This document shows, one piece after another, positions 1-8,379 of a stretch of DNA of 64,000 bases (position 1 is its first letter; each line of letters starts with the position of its first letter). The translations under genes and the position numbers were made by a program. The notes beneath the pieces were generated by a model, which saw nothing but the letters and a program-made list of their open reading frames with translations, was not told the DNA's origin and ran no database searches. Source of the stretch: Verrucomicrobiia bacterium. GTDB lineage: Bacteria > Verrucomicrobiota > Verrucomicrobiia > Limisphaerales > Pedosphaeraceae. The stretch lies in contig DATAUW010000041.1 in NCBI GenBank assembly GCA_036268055.1, positions 62,001 to 126,000 of the forward strand, read 5' to 3'.

Positions 1-1795
1 AGTTCGTGTTCGGAAGAGCAATATTTTCGCTCGTCCCTCGCAGCGACAACGCCGCGATGCTCGCGCGGCCTTTTTTATTCGCGCTCAGGTCGGAAAGAAT
101 GTGGCGGGCAGCTTCGGGTTGCTCCGTGATGACCAGTTGCAGGTGATGACCCAGCGCCGTTTCGATGGCGGTAATATATTGGTCGGGCACACGGATTTTG
201 TCCGCCAATGAACCCAGCACATGTTCGGCATTTTTGAGCGCGGCGAGCGTACCCGCGCTGAAGCCTTCGTGCTCGGATTGTAATTGCTCAAGCACGTTGA
301 GACGCGAGCGCTTTTCCGCCTGCCGCTGCAACTGGGCGTCCAACTGCTGTGTCAACTGCGCCAGTTCCGCTTGAATCTCGCGCAATCGCGCCTGACGTTC
401 CTCAACCGTGCCACGCTGGGTTTGGACATTGAGCTTTTGCGTTTCGACATTCGCCGCGAATTGATGCAAGCGCACTTCCAACTGGCCGCGCTCCTCTTCA
501 AGCTGGATTTTTTCGGCGGAAAGTTTTTCAAGCCGCACGACGTTCCCCTGCTTCTGCAAATCAAGCGCGTTGATCTCGTTGCGTGCGCGGGTCAGTTGTT
601 GCGCGTGAGAAAAGGCTTCCGCCTGTGCCTTGCGCTGGTTCTCCTGCAACTGGCGCAATTCATTTTCAATAGCCTGAACCGCGTCGCGTTTAGCTTGCAA
701 TGCGGCGCGATTCTGTTCGAGCGCGGCGGTGGACGCGGTTAGGCGCTCGCTCAACGCAGCCAATTCCTGTTCCGCGGCGCTGTGGCGCTCCTCGGCCTGG
801 GTGATGTCGCCGAGAGCCTTCGTGTTTTGCGATGCCAATTCGCGCAGGCGTTCCTCGTTGAATTGCACCCGGCTTTCCTGCCGCTCCACCTGCCCCTTGA
901 GTTCAAGGCCGCGCTGCTGCATTTCGTTGATGCGATGTTCCAGCACGGATAATTGTTCGCGCAACGCAGCGATTTCATCTTCGCCTTGCAGCACGGCGGC
1001 GGAACTTTGCTCGATTTCGGTGCGCAACTTTTCGGCGGATGTCTGACGATCCGTGATCTCGGATTGAAAAACATCGAACTGATGCCGCGCAAGCTGCGTG
1101 TCGAGGTGTTGCAACTCAAGCATGAATTGTTTATAGCGCCGCGCCTTGCCCGCCTGGCGTTGCAACGAGCCGATCTGCCGCTTCACTTCGCGAATCAAGT
1201 CGGCGACGCGCAAAAGATTTTGCTCGGTGTATTCGAGTTTGCGCAGCGATTCTTTTTTTTGCGCCTTGAACTTCGTGATGCCCGCCGCTTCCTCAAAAAT
1301 CATCCGGCGATCTTCAGGTTTGCTGGAAAGAATTTGCGTGATGTTCCCCTGCGCCATGATGCTGTAGCTCGTGCGCCCGACGCCCGTGCCCATGAAAAGC
1401 TGCTGCACGTCTTTGAGACGGCAAGGAGTCTTATTGATGAAATACTCGCTGCCACCGTCGCGAAAGACCCGGCGCGTGATCGTAACTTCGTTATAGGCCA
1501 CTTCGACGCCCGCCGCGCTAAGATGTTCCTCGTCCACACCGCCGATGGTCAGCGAAACTTCGGCCATGCCGAGCGGTTTCCGCCCGTCGGTTCCGTTAAA
1601 AATCACGTCCGCCATTTCGCCACCGCGCAAGGCCTTGGCCGACTGTTCGCCCAGTACCCAGCGGATGGCGTCGGACACATTCGACTTGCCGCAACCGTTG
1701 GGCCCGACAATGGCCGTGACGCCCGGTTGGAAATTCAGGCTCGTTTTATTTGCGAACGATTTGAAGCCTAAAACCGTTAAATTCTTGAGATACAT
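1..1795 (-). CDS. smc: Chromosome segregation ATPase SMC (N-terminal part, C-terminus outside window)
   Basis: The reverse strand from the ATG at 1795 reads MYLKNLTVLGFKSFANK, then a Walker A motif GPNGCGKSN near residue 33 and the SMC signature WVLGEQSAKALRGG. This is the head domain of a structural-maintenance-of-chromosomes ATPase. The reading frame stays open to base 1, and after about residue 170 it turns into Glu/Gln/Lys/Arg-rich coiled coil. About 598 codons are visible of a protein that usually has about 1,150-1,250 residues, so the hinge and C-terminal head lie outside the window. SMC dimers with ScpA/ScpB compact and segregate the chromosome. The gene is transcribed leftward and diverges from the 2227 hydrolase gene. 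Several short ORFs here in other frames are shadows. Family assignment is firm. Confidence 0.95.
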   Translation of the reverse strand, partial: MYLKNLTVLGFKSFANKTSLNFQPGVTAIVGPNGCGKSNVSDAIRWVLGEQSAKALRGGEMADVIFNGTDGRKPLGMAEVSLTIGGVDEEHLSAAGVEVAYNEVTITRRVFRDGGSEYFINKTPCRLKDVQQLFMGTGVGRTSYSIMAQGNITQILSSKPEDRRMIFEEAAGITKFKAQKKESLRKLEYTEQNLLRVADLIREVKRQIGSLQRQAGKARRYKQFMLELQHLDTQLARHQFDVFQSEITDRQTSAEKLRTEIEQSSAAVLQGEDEIAALREQLSVLEHRINEMQQRGLELKGQVERQESRVQFNEERLRELASQNTKALGDITQAEERHSAAEQELAALSERLTASTAALEQNRAALQAKRDAVQAIENELRQLQENQRKAQAEAFSHAQQLTRARNEINALDLQKQGNVVRLEKLSAEKIQLEEERGQLEVRLHQFAANVETQKLNVQTQRGTVEERQARLREIQAELAQLTQQLDAQLQRQAEKRSRLNVLEQLQSEHEGFSAGTLAALKNAEHVLGSLADKIRVPDQYITAIETALGHHLQLVITEQPEAARHILSDLSANKKGRASIAALSLRGTSENIALPNTN

Positions 1796-2226
1796 GATTT
1801 TCCATTTAATTGAGCAAATAAATGGCAGAAGTAAAGTAAAAACCACCATATACAGGGGGATAGTTATTCACAGGGCACAACTAATGGTGAGATACTAAAA
1901 TCGCGGTTTTTGGCAAAAATAGCCGTTTTTGAGTAAATTCTGGTTCAAATGCTTTGACCGCCGTGACCGCATGCGCCAGCCTTCTTTCCGTGCGGACCGC
2001 GGATCTACGATCCGCAGCAACCCAAGAAGAGATTGCCGTTCTCGGATCATCCAAACGCACCCCTCTTGATCACGTTGGCCGCCGCGCTTCGTTTGCTCAG
2101 CCACTCCAATATTCCACCCGCATATATATATTATATCCGATTATTCCGCCCATACCCGTTTTTGTATTAAACAAAAAAGGTTTATTACTTGAAACTATCA
2201 TTAACAGTGTAGTTAATGAGTAACTC
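1796..2226. other. Divergent intergenic region between smc and the GHL10 hydrolase
   Basis: 431 bases without a convincing gene. The part near smc is AT-rich and should hold the smc promoter. There is a run of alternating T and A near 2120-2140 before the hydrolase gene. One short palindrome at 1999-2015 and one DnaA-box-like 9-mer at 1864-1872 are present. I could not assign a promoter with confidence. Confidence 0.5.
1999..2015. repeat. Small intergenic palindrome
   Basis: GCGGAT-CTACG-ATCCGC is a perfect 6-bp stem with a 5-base loop in non-coding DNA. It has the same layout (stem, 5-base loop, stem) as the hairpin at 63230-63252. It may be a short interspersed palindrome of this genome, which is inference from two examples. 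Confidence 0.4.
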
Positions 2227-3723
2227 ATGGTTTGTAACATCCGCGCCTTCACTCTAGTCATCATCGCTGCACTTTATGTGAGCTTCAGCGCTCGCGCGGG
2301 GAATTACGTTCCGGTGGTGATGGATCCGCCGGCGGTGGAACGGGAATTTCGCGGCGCGTGGGTGGCGACGGTGGGAAATATTGACTGGCCTTCCAAACCG
2401 GGCCTGACGGTCAAGCAGCAACAGGACGAATTCCTCGCCATCCTTGATCGCGCGGTCAAATTGCATTTGAACGCCATCGTCTTTCAAGTCCGCCCGGCGT
2501 GCGATGCCATGTATTCCTCCAAACTCGAACCGTGGTCAGGTTATCTCAGCGGCACGATGGGCGCGGCGCCGCAACCATTTTATGATCCGCTGGAGTTTGC
2601 CGTCACCGAAGCGCATCGCCGCGGGTTGGAACTGCATGCCTGGTTTAATCCGTTTCGCGCCGCGCTGCTCCCGGCGAAAATGCCGATGTCTTCGAATCAC
2701 ATCAGCCACACCCATCCCGATTGGGTGCGCAAATACGGAACGATGCTTTGGCTCGACCCCGGCGAGAAGAAAGTGCAGGACTATTCGTTGCGCGTGGTGA
2801 TGGATGTCGTGCGGCGCTATGACATAGATGGCGTCCATTTCGACGATTATTTTTATCCCTACAAGGAACAGGACGCCCAGCATCGCGACCTGGAATTTCC
2901 CGACGAGGCAAGTTGGAAAAAATACGGTGCGGGCGGCAAACTCAGCCACGAAGATTGGCGTCGCGAAAATGTGAATACCTTCGTACGCCACGTCTATGAG
3001 TCTATTAAGGAGACGAAGCCTTGGGTGAAATTTGGCATCGCGCCTTTCGGCATTTGGCAACCCGGTTATCCCGCTCAAATCAAGGGTTTCAACGCCTACA
3101 ATGTCCTTTACGGCGATTCGCGTAAGTGGTTGACGAATGGCTGGGTGGATTATCTCGCGCCGCAGCTTTACTGGGCTATCGCGCCGCCGGATCAAAGTTT
3201 TCCCGTGCTCTTAAAATGGTGGGAGGAACAAAATCCGAAGCATCGCAACATCTGGCCCGGCCTTGATTCGGAACGCGTGGGGGGAAAATGGGCCGCGTTT
3301 GAAATCATCAATCAAATTAAGACTACCCGCGAGTTGAGTGGCAGTTCGGCGGGCTCCATTCATTGGGCCGATCACACTCTAATGTCGAATCGTGGCAACT
3401 TGGCAACTGAATTGGAAAATGGCCCTTACTCCGCACCTGCGCTTATTCCTTCCTCGCCGTGGCTGGAAAAAAAAGCTCCCGGAAAACCCAAGCTGATGGT
3501 GGACGGGCACGATCAGGTCAACTGGCAGCCGGCGGCGTTCGATAAAATTTCCGCCTGGGTGGTTCAGACGAAAGCCAACGGAAGCTGGCGCACGGCCATT
3601 CTTCCCGGCGACGCGCGGCATCAGCCTCTCACAGACTCACCTGAAATCGTGGCGGTGACGGCCATTGATCGTTGCGGAGTGGCAAGTCCGGCGATGGTCG
3701 TCAAGCGGTCAGACGCGAAATAA
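2227..3723 (+). CDS. GHL10-type secreted glycosyl-hydrolase-like protein (DUF187/COG1649)
   Basis: 498 residues. A hydrophobic N-terminal segment (residues about 7-25, ending SARA) looks like a Sec signal peptide. The body carries hallmarks of the glycosyl-hydrolase-like 10 family: EFRGAWVATVGNIDWPS near residue 40, NAIVFQVRPACDAMY, LHAWFNPFRA, and DGVHFDDYFYPY near residue 202. These are the TIM-barrel strands typical of YngK-like proteins. The C-terminal about 90 residues form a separate, probably beta-rich appendage. The protein is expected to act outside the cytoplasm on a polysaccharide or peptidoglycan-related substrate; the exact substrate is not known for most family members. It stands alone, followed by a hairpin terminator at 3743. 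Confidence 0.85.
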   Translation: MVCNIRAFTLVIIAALYVSFSARAGNYVPVVMDPPAVEREFRGAWVATVGNIDWPSKPGLTVKQQQDEFLAILDRAVKLHLNAIVFQVRPACDAMYSSKLEPWSGYLSGTMGAAPQPFYDPLEFAVTEAHRRGLELHAWFNPFRAALLPAKMPMSSNHISHTHPDWVRKYGTMLWLDPGEKKVQDYSLRVVMDVVRRYDIDGVHFDDYFYPYKEQDAQHRDLEFPDEASWKKYGAGGKLSHEDWRRENVNTFVRHVYESIKETKPWVKFGIAPFGIWQPGYPAQIKGFNAYNVLYGDSRKWLTNGWVDYLAPQLYWAIAPPDQSFPVLLKWWEEQNPKHRNIWPGLDSERVGGKWAAFEIINQIKTTRELSGSSAGSIHWADHTLMSNRGNLATELENGPYSAPALIPSSPWLEKKAPGKPKLMVDGHDQVNWQPAAFDKISAWVVQTKANGSWRTAILPGDARHQPLTDSPEIVAVTAIDRCGVASPAMVVKRSDAK

Positions 3724-3742
3724 ATTTATTCTGATTGAAGAG

Positions 3743-3787
3743 CGGAGCGTTGCAGAGTTATTCCGCAACCCTCCGTTGATTTTTAGT
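3743..3787 (+). terminator. Intrinsic terminator after the GHL10 gene
   Basis: CGGAGCGTTGC and GCAACCCTCCG form an 11-bp stem with one mismatch around an 11-base loop, followed by a T-rich run (TTGATTTTTAG). It lies 20 bases after the stop codon and between convergent genes. Confidence 0.65.
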
Positions 3788-3799
3788 TTTGAAGTGTGA

Positions 3800-4231
3800 T
3801 CACATGCTTGCGGGCTTCACCAAAATCATCCATGAAACGCCGAATTTATCCGTGACCATTCCGAAGCGCTCGGAGAAGAAAGTCCTGGCGGGCGGCATCA
3901 CAACCTGTCCCCCCGTGGCCAAACCGTTGCAAAGCCGTTCCACTTCGGCTTCGCTATGCACAGTGATGGACAACGCGAATCCCGAGAAAGTTTCCTTGCC
4001 CTGGCAACGTCCGTCTGAAACCTGAATCAGCGTCTCACCAATGCGGATTCGCGCGTGCATTATTTTGTCGGGAGAAGTTGGCGTGCACATGGATTTGTCG
4101 GGAGAATCCTTGAAGCGAAACATCATCGCCACCTCCGCGCCGATCGCCTTTTGATAAAACTCGATGGCCTCCTCGCAACGGCCGTCGAAATTCAAGTGAG
4201 GTTGAACTAAATAATTATTTTCTGTGCTCAT
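3800..4231 (-). CDS. PhnB-like VOC superfamily protein
   Basis: 143 residues. The N-terminus YLVQPHLNFDGRCEEAIEFY and the C-terminal RFGMVTDKFGVSWMI are the two halves of the PhnB-type vicinal-oxygen-chelate fold (the '3-demethylubiquinone-9 methyltransferase'/glyoxalase-like group). HARIRIGETLIQVSDG and GFALSITVHSEAEVERL are internal matches. Such proteins are cytosolic dimers, and their substrate is usually unknown. Nothing in the neighbourhood points to one: the gene lies downstream of the RNase P RNA gene on the same strand and convergent with the GHL10 gene. The assignment is to the family only. Confidence 0.85.
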   Translation of the reverse strand: MSTENNYLVQPHLNFDGRCEEAIEFYQKAIGAEVAMMFRFKDSPDKSMCTPTSPDKIMHARIRIGETLIQVSDGRCQGKETFSGFALSITVHSEAEVERLCNGLATGGQVVMPPARTFFSERFGMVTDKFGVSWMILVKPASM

Positions 4232-4331
4232 ATTTTTTTGATTTATCGGAACATGTCTTCGACACCGCGCCGGAGCGAATGCGTCCGTTTTCTATACGAC
4301 GAACGGAAAATCCCTTTCGAGACAAAAAAAA

Positions 4332-4725
4332 GATTTTGGAAGGGCTGTAAGCCGATTTTTGTCTTCACCCTTGCGGATGGAGAGAATCATTTGTCTCAGC
4401 AGCCAATACCCGAAACCTGTTCCGCGAACGGAACCCGGAGCGGGCAACTCCTCGGTTTCCTATTTGGCCTTGCACCCGATGGGGTTTTCCGTGCCTCCGC
4501 GATTGCTCTTGGAGCGGTGGGCTCTTACCCCGCCGTTTCACCCTTGCCGCCGACCGAAGCCGGCGGCGGTTTCATTTTCTGTGGCACTTTCCGTCGAAAG
4601 TTTTTAACCTTTCTCCCGCGTGTATCCCCTGCTCAAGCAAAGGTTACGCGGCATCGCGCCCTGCGGAGTTCGGACTTTCCTCCCCCGGCTTGCGCACGGG
4701 AGCGATTCTCCGCCCTTCCAAAATC
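4332..4725 (-). ncRNA. rnpB: RNase P RNA, bacterial type A
   Basis: Read on the minus strand, the segment has the conserved 5' core GAGGAAAGTCCG (about 4665-4680), the central ACAGAAA region, a GGTAAGAGCCCACCG segment, GCAAGGCCAAATAGG, and a 3' end with AATCGGCTTACAGCCC. The first and last 14 bases (GATTTTGGAAGGGC at the 5' end, GCCCTTCCAAAATC at the 3' end) pair perfectly as helix P1. The length of about 394 nt is normal. RNase P RNA is the catalytic RNA that trims the 5' leader of tRNA precursors. A promoter at 4732-4760 predicts a start exactly at the P1 5' end, and a run of seven T follows the 3' end. ORFs drawn across this region are artefacts. Confidence 0.93.
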
Positions 4726-4731
4726 ACCGCC

Positions 4732-4760
4732 ATTCTACGCCGTGAATTTGTCCGAATCAA
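4732..4760 (-). promoter_or_regulatory. Sigma-70 type promoter of rnpB
   Basis: On the minus strand, TTGATT (-35) and TAGAAT (-10) are separated by 17 bases. The seventh base after the -10 box is the first base of helix P1 of the RNase P RNA (4725), a normal transcription start distance. Confidence 0.75.
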
Positions 4761-4789
4761 GCAGCGTAAACAAAAGTCCTTAGAGGGCT

Positions 4790-4838
4790 TAAAAAAAAAT
4801 CACCCGGGTAAATCGGTTTTACGCGACTCACCCGGATG
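4790..4838 (-). terminator. Intrinsic terminator downstream of the 4860-5686 gene pair
   Basis: On the minus strand, CATCCGGGT pairs with ACCCGGGTG (one G-T pair) around a 20-base loop, followed by nine T. It ends the transcript coming from 5686 and separates it from the rnpB promoter. Confidence 0.75.
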
Positions 4839-4859
4839 GCGGTTTAGTTGATGTTACAG

Positions 4860-5531
4860 TTACCTTGCTGAAAATCTGTGGGGTGGTTCGATACGTGGTG
4901 GCCAGGGCGATAATAGCTGGTGATTGACATCATGTTCCCGGTTGAATTTATCGTGGCCAAGTTCTCCGTGATGAAGGCCGTCGTGAAAACGATTGCGGCC
5001 TTCGTCAATAGTGGGAATCGCTATAGCGCCGCCTCCATCCGTCCAGCCGTAGCCTTGGTCATTGCCGCCGGATTCGCCTCCAGTCTGGACGCGCGCGAGA
5101 TTTGCTTCGGCTTCGTCAAGTTGCGCCAGAGCAGCCAGCCTTTGAATTTCCATTTGCGCGTCGCGAGCGTCGCGCTCGTCACGGGATTGCATCTCAGCTT
5201 TCGCGGCTTGTTCCATCCGCGCATTTTCCAATCGCCAATCCTCACTGGCCTTTGCCGCGCCATTTTCATATTCGCGGGCTTTTTGCGGGTCATAGCCCGC
5301 GGCCTTTTGTTGATCGACGGAAAGCCGGGAAAATTTGATTTTAGCCACGCCGATTCCGTTTCTTATCGGTTCGTAATTAACCAAATAACCGTCTGGTTCC
5401 ACGCGAATGAGCGACACGCCGTTATAAGTGACACCATCGGTAGTAATAATCGTGGCAGGGATTTCAGCGCCGGCGGAAATGACAAAAGTCATAAGGGCCG
5501 CACCCGTGAAAAGAATTTTTGGAGTTTTCAT
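4860..5531 (-). CDS. Unrecognised periplasmic protein with coiled-coil segment
   Basis: 223 residues when started at the ATG at 5531, which gives a clear signal peptide (MKTPKILFTGAALMTFVISAGAE). A longer frame to 5606 exists but lacks a sensible N-terminus. Residues about 25-70 resemble a small beta domain seen in many verrucomicrobial secreted proteins (ATIITTDGVTYNGVSL...). Residues 75-150 are rich in Ala, Glu, Arg and Gln and should form a coiled coil. The tail is rich in Gly, His and Asp. The ATG overlaps the stop codon of the DUF3309 gene (ATGA), indicating translational coupling. Function unknown. Confidence 0.65.
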   Translation of the reverse strand: MKTPKILFTGAALMTFVISAGAEIPATIITTDGVTYNGVSLIRVEPDGYLVNYEPIRNGIGVAKIKFSRLSVDQQKAAGYDPQKAREYENGAAKASEDWRLENARMEQAAKAEMQSRDERDARDAQMEIQRLAALAQLDEAEANLARVQTGGESGGNDQGYGWTDGGGAIAIPTIDEGRNRFHDGLHHGELGHDKFNREHDVNHQLLSPWPPRIEPPHRFSAR

Positions 5532-5686
5532 AATCTTCCGAGCAATAGCAGCACGAGCAGAATCACTACCACGAGTCCGAGTCCGCCGCTGGGATAGTAT
5601 CCCCACCCGCTGCTATACGGCCACGCGGGCAGCGCGGCGATGATGAGGATAATCAATAGAACCAATACCAGTCGTGAAGGATTCAT
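5528..5686 (-). CDS. DUF3309-type membrane micro-protein (52 aa)
   Basis: A 52-residue gene. The minus-strand ATG at 5686 reads MNPSRLVLVLLIILIIAALP, then an aromatic turn AWPYSSGWGYYPSGGLG and a second hydrophobic helix VVVILLVLLLLGRL. Two helices joined by a W/Y/G-rich loop with the PSGGLG sequence are the hallmark of DUF3309 proteins, which are widespread and of unknown function. The stop codon overlaps the start of the next gene (ATGA), so both are probably made from one transcript that ends at the 4790-4838 terminator. Confidence 0.8.
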   Translation of the reverse strand: MNPSRLVLVLLIILIIAALPAWPYSSGWGYYPSGGLGLVVVILLVLLLLGRL

Positions 5687-5796
5687 AATTTTTGATTGCC
5701 TTCGGCCAATTTTGGGCCGTTACCAACGAAAAGCTAAAGGTGTACCAGTTCCCTATCCCTCCATTTTCGCCTGAATTAAGTGACGGTAAAAATACG

Positions 5797-5855
5797 AACG
5801 GGGCAAATTGCATTATTCCTCTTTTGTAAAATGCAAATTGCGGCCCCGTTTTTTT
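5797..5855 (-). terminator. Hairpin terminator ending the sigma-factor operon
   Basis: AACGGGGC and GCCCCGTT bracket a longer imperfect stem (AAATTGCAT against ATGCAAATT). A T-run follows on the plus strand and an ATTTTTA run on the minus strand, so it could work in both directions. It begins about 10 bases past the lipoprotein stop codon. Confidence 0.65.
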
Positions 5856-5864
5856 CAACGTGAT

Positions 5865-6596
5865 TCACTGGCTGCGCGGACTCGCGTCAGAGTTGGTCGT
5901 TTTCTCCGGCTTCAGCGCGCCCTCGACAATGGTGGAAGCCAGAACCATTTCATTTTTGTCTGGCAACATTTCCAATCGCGCCAGCGGTTCAAAGTCACGC
6001 CGGACGACCAGCGCGGCATATTTGGAACCAGTATGGGTCCAACTAAACCAGGTTTTGTCGGGCTGAATCGGCAGAAAAAAACCCGGGGTCGGCTGGATGT
6101 ACCAATAGCTGAAGGCGCGAGCATAAATGATGACAACGCAATCGGCGGGCACCGGACCGCTGACGCGTCCGGCGATGTCCGCGTGGGTATCGGGACCGCC
6201 GGGCTCGAATGGCGGAATCGTCGTGATCTCAATCTGGACGTTAGCCGCCTGCCGCCCATTGCGCGAACTGTCGCCATCGAATTTCACTCTAATTTCCGAC
6301 TGCGCGACCCGCTGATTGCCACGCCATGCTTCCACTGAAACTTTGTCCTGCCGCACCCCTTCGGCAAATCTAAAGGTAGTGGAAGGCCGGTCGGATTCCT
6401 GTGGCTCACACTCGCCGGAAACCGCGAACCATTTATAGTGAAGTCCCGCCGTGGGTCCCGCGACCTGGGCTTGAATTTCAAGAAGATTCGCCGGCTCTTG
6501 CGGCGCTGCGCGTTCCGACAATTGGACATTGACATCGTTGCGTTCGCCACAGCCCGCAAAGCCGATCGCGAATGCAATCAATAGGATGTTTATCAT
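5865..6596 (-). CDS. Putative lipoprotein, last gene of the sigma-factor operon
   Basis: 243 residues from the ATG at 6596. The N-terminus MINILLIAFAIGFAGCGE is a lipoprotein signal with lipobox FAGC, so the mature protein should be lipid-anchored. A longer frame (TTG at 6671) would put the signal 25 residues inside and is less likely. The rest looks like two beta domains: residues about 30-110 (YKWFAVSGE, an Ig/PKD-like pattern) and 120-235, where VQIEITTIPPFEPGGPDTHADIAGRV and a Trp/Tyr-rich stretch suggest ligand or surface binding. I do not recognise a named family. Its place in the operon suggests it works with the upstream membrane protein. Confidence 0.65.
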   Translation of the reverse strand: MINILLIAFAIGFAGCGERNDVNVQLSERAAPQEPANLLEIQAQVAGPTAGLHYKWFAVSGECEPQESDRPSTTFRFAEGVRQDKVSVEAWRGNQRVAQSEIRVKFDGDSSRNGRQAANVQIEITTIPPFEPGGPDTHADIAGRVSGPVPADCVVIIYARAFSYWYIQPTPGFFLPIQPDKTWFSWTHTGSKYAALVVRRDFEPLARLEMLPDKNEMVLASTIVEGALKPEKTTNSDASPRSQ

Positions 6597-6657
6597 GACG
6601 CACCATTCTCGCGGGACAAATGCAGCACGGCGCTTGAGACGGATTTTGTAAAAAATT

Positions 6658-8352
6658 TTATTCATGCCCAAGACGATTCAAATAGGTGAGCGAATAACAA
6701 CCTACGCGTTCACCGAAATCGAATTCGCGCGTGAGAAAATGGTTTCGACGCTCCACCCACACTGTGCCGTTCTCGCTGTCGAGCGATACCGGAGTGGCTA
6801 GCGGAGCGAGACGCATTTCCGCGCGCGGCAAGGCATTTGGACCGCGGCGCGGAAGCAAATTCGCCCGGCGATTGGACCAAAAATGCGACTCCAGGACTAC
6901 GCGGAAATCTTCAGGATGCCGGGTGTCAAGGGTCACCCAAAGGTAGGAAGGTGATGGAGAGGACGGCATAACGGCCAGCGGTGCGCGCGGAGGGAACAGA
7001 ACGGCCCGCAGGCCGCCATTGCCGAAAAGGATCACGCAACTTACCGCGAGCGCGAGCGCGTTGACCGCCATTTGCCGCGCGCTCGAAAGATTGCCGATCC
7101 GCATCAACGCGCCTGCCACATGCCGGCAACGATGAATCGCCAATCCCTGGCTCTCCGCCGCAAAACCGAGTTGTTGCAAACCATCCGCCGCAGTAACCGG
7201 CGTGCGCTCGAAAACCGCCGAAGCCAGCGTGCCGCTCAAGTCTTTCATTTTGCCGCGGCCCGCGCCGCTTTGTCGTGGCATCAGCAGATGGGTGATTGAA
7301 TCATGCTGAACACACGCGCGCAACTTCGGCTCAATCACGACCGGACGGAGGTGCGCTTCGGCAGTGACCACTCCCGTCGCGGCCCAGCCGTTCGTCTCGG
7401 AATTTAATTTTGTGTAGATATTGCGCCATAGCCATGAACGATGTTCTTTTCCACGTTTGGCGCGGAACAACGAAAGCATCGTGCTCAAACAAAAAACGAC
7501 GCCCGCCGAGCCACCTTTTAGCGTCAGGCCGCCATTCATTCGCAGCCGCACCTGGCTTCGATTCAACAGAGCATTCCACTCGCGTCCATCGCGCCACGCC
7601 GCGAGACACTGGGTCATTGAAACTTTCGCCGCGATCGCAATCAAACCGACCCAAAGCGTGACGAGTGCCGCTACTACATAAAACAACTGCCTTCCCGGAT
7701 CGGGTCCGATCAACAAATATAAAATAATTCCAGCCACCCCGAACCATCCGGCCATTAGCGCGACTCTCACCACTTTTGAATACGGACGCCGCCCGCTCGC
7801 GATCCACAAGGCGAGAAATACCAGCAGCCCTTTGCCGTTCAAAAGGCTCATCGCAGCGCGGCGTGGTATTTCCAATTCCACACCGTCCACTTGAAAACCT
7901 TCGCTCACGATTTGCGGAGCGGTGGCATCGGCCGGCAGCGCGATCGCTTCGACCCGACGGACGTCCTCCGCTTCGCCCAGGCTTTTTTCGGTGAGGATAA
8001 TCGCCGACAGTCCGCCTACGCCGAAGCTCGCACGATATTTTTCAAAGGCGGCCCATTCGTTGAACGGCGCGACCCCGGCAAGTTCACTCAGGATGAAATG
8101 CCGCGCCAAACCGTTTTTGCGCAAATTGGCTTCGCGCGCCCAGCGGTTCAGCAGCCACGCGATGAATTGCCGCTGCGAATGGCGCGTGCGGCCCGCTTGC
8201 TGAACTGCGGCGCGTTCACCAACCGAGGCTTCGTGGCAATACCATTCGTCCCAATGGCTGCCAATCCCGTGAAGCGGGCTGCGCAAAAGCGAGCCGTCAC
8301 GGAAACTTTCCGTACTCCAGTGCCAGAATGTCCAGAACCAGACGAAGCGCAT
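6658..8352 (-). CDS. Unrecognised multi-pass membrane protein
   Basis: 564 residues. Residues about 1-165 are soluble and rich in Trp and Arg. Hydrophobic segments follow at about 172-185, 197-216, 222-246 and 428-447. The stretch between 250 and 425 is polar and contains an N/T/W-rich part (about 315-325). The C-terminal 115 residues after the last helix are probably extracytoplasmic (SYLWVTLDTRHPEDFRVVLE). The start at 8352 lies 27 bases after the stop of the preceding operon gene. No family is recognised. It sits with a sigma factor, a soluble protein and a lipoprotein, which fits a sensing or envelope role, but this is inference only. Confidence 0.6.
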   Translation of the reverse strand: MRFVWFWTFWHWSTESFRDGSLLRSPLHGIGSHWDEWYCHEASVGERAAVQQAGRTRHSQRQFIAWLLNRWAREANLRKNGLARHFILSELAGVAPFNEWAAFEKYRASFGVGGLSAIILTEKSLGEAEDVRRVEAIALPADATAPQIVSEGFQVDGVELEIPRRAAMSLLNGKGLLVFLALWIASGRRPYSKVVRVALMAGWFGVAGIILYLLIGPDPGRQLFYVVAALVTLWVGLIAIAAKVSMTQCLAAWRDGREWNALLNRSQVRLRMNGGLTLKGGSAGVVFCLSTMLSLFRAKRGKEHRSWLWRNIYTKLNSETNGWAATGVVTAEAHLRPVVIEPKLRACVQHDSITHLLMPRQSGAGRGKMKDLSGTLASAVFERTPVTAADGLQQLGFAAESQGLAIHRCRHVAGALMRIGNLSSARQMAVNALALAVSCVILFGNGGLRAVLFPPRAPLAVMPSSPSPSYLWVTLDTRHPEDFRVVLESHFWSNRRANLLPRRGPNALPRAEMRLAPLATPVSLDSENGTVWVERRNHFLTREFDFGERVGCYSLTYLNRLGHE

Positions 8353-8379
8353 TCAGGATCACGTATTAACTGCAATGGA

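Noticed and set aside
1864-1872. TTATTCACA, a DnaA-box-like 9-mer
   Set aside because: A single box without neighbours, AT-rich unwinding region or dnaA/dnaN genes is not enough to call an origin.
4238-4783. 181-residue plus-strand ORF (and an 82-residue one inside)
   Set aside because: Lies antisense over the RNase P RNA gene; no protein-family features.
5023-5045. CGCTATAGCG resembling the core of elements A-D
   Set aside because: Inside a coding region and lacks the flanking C and G runs.
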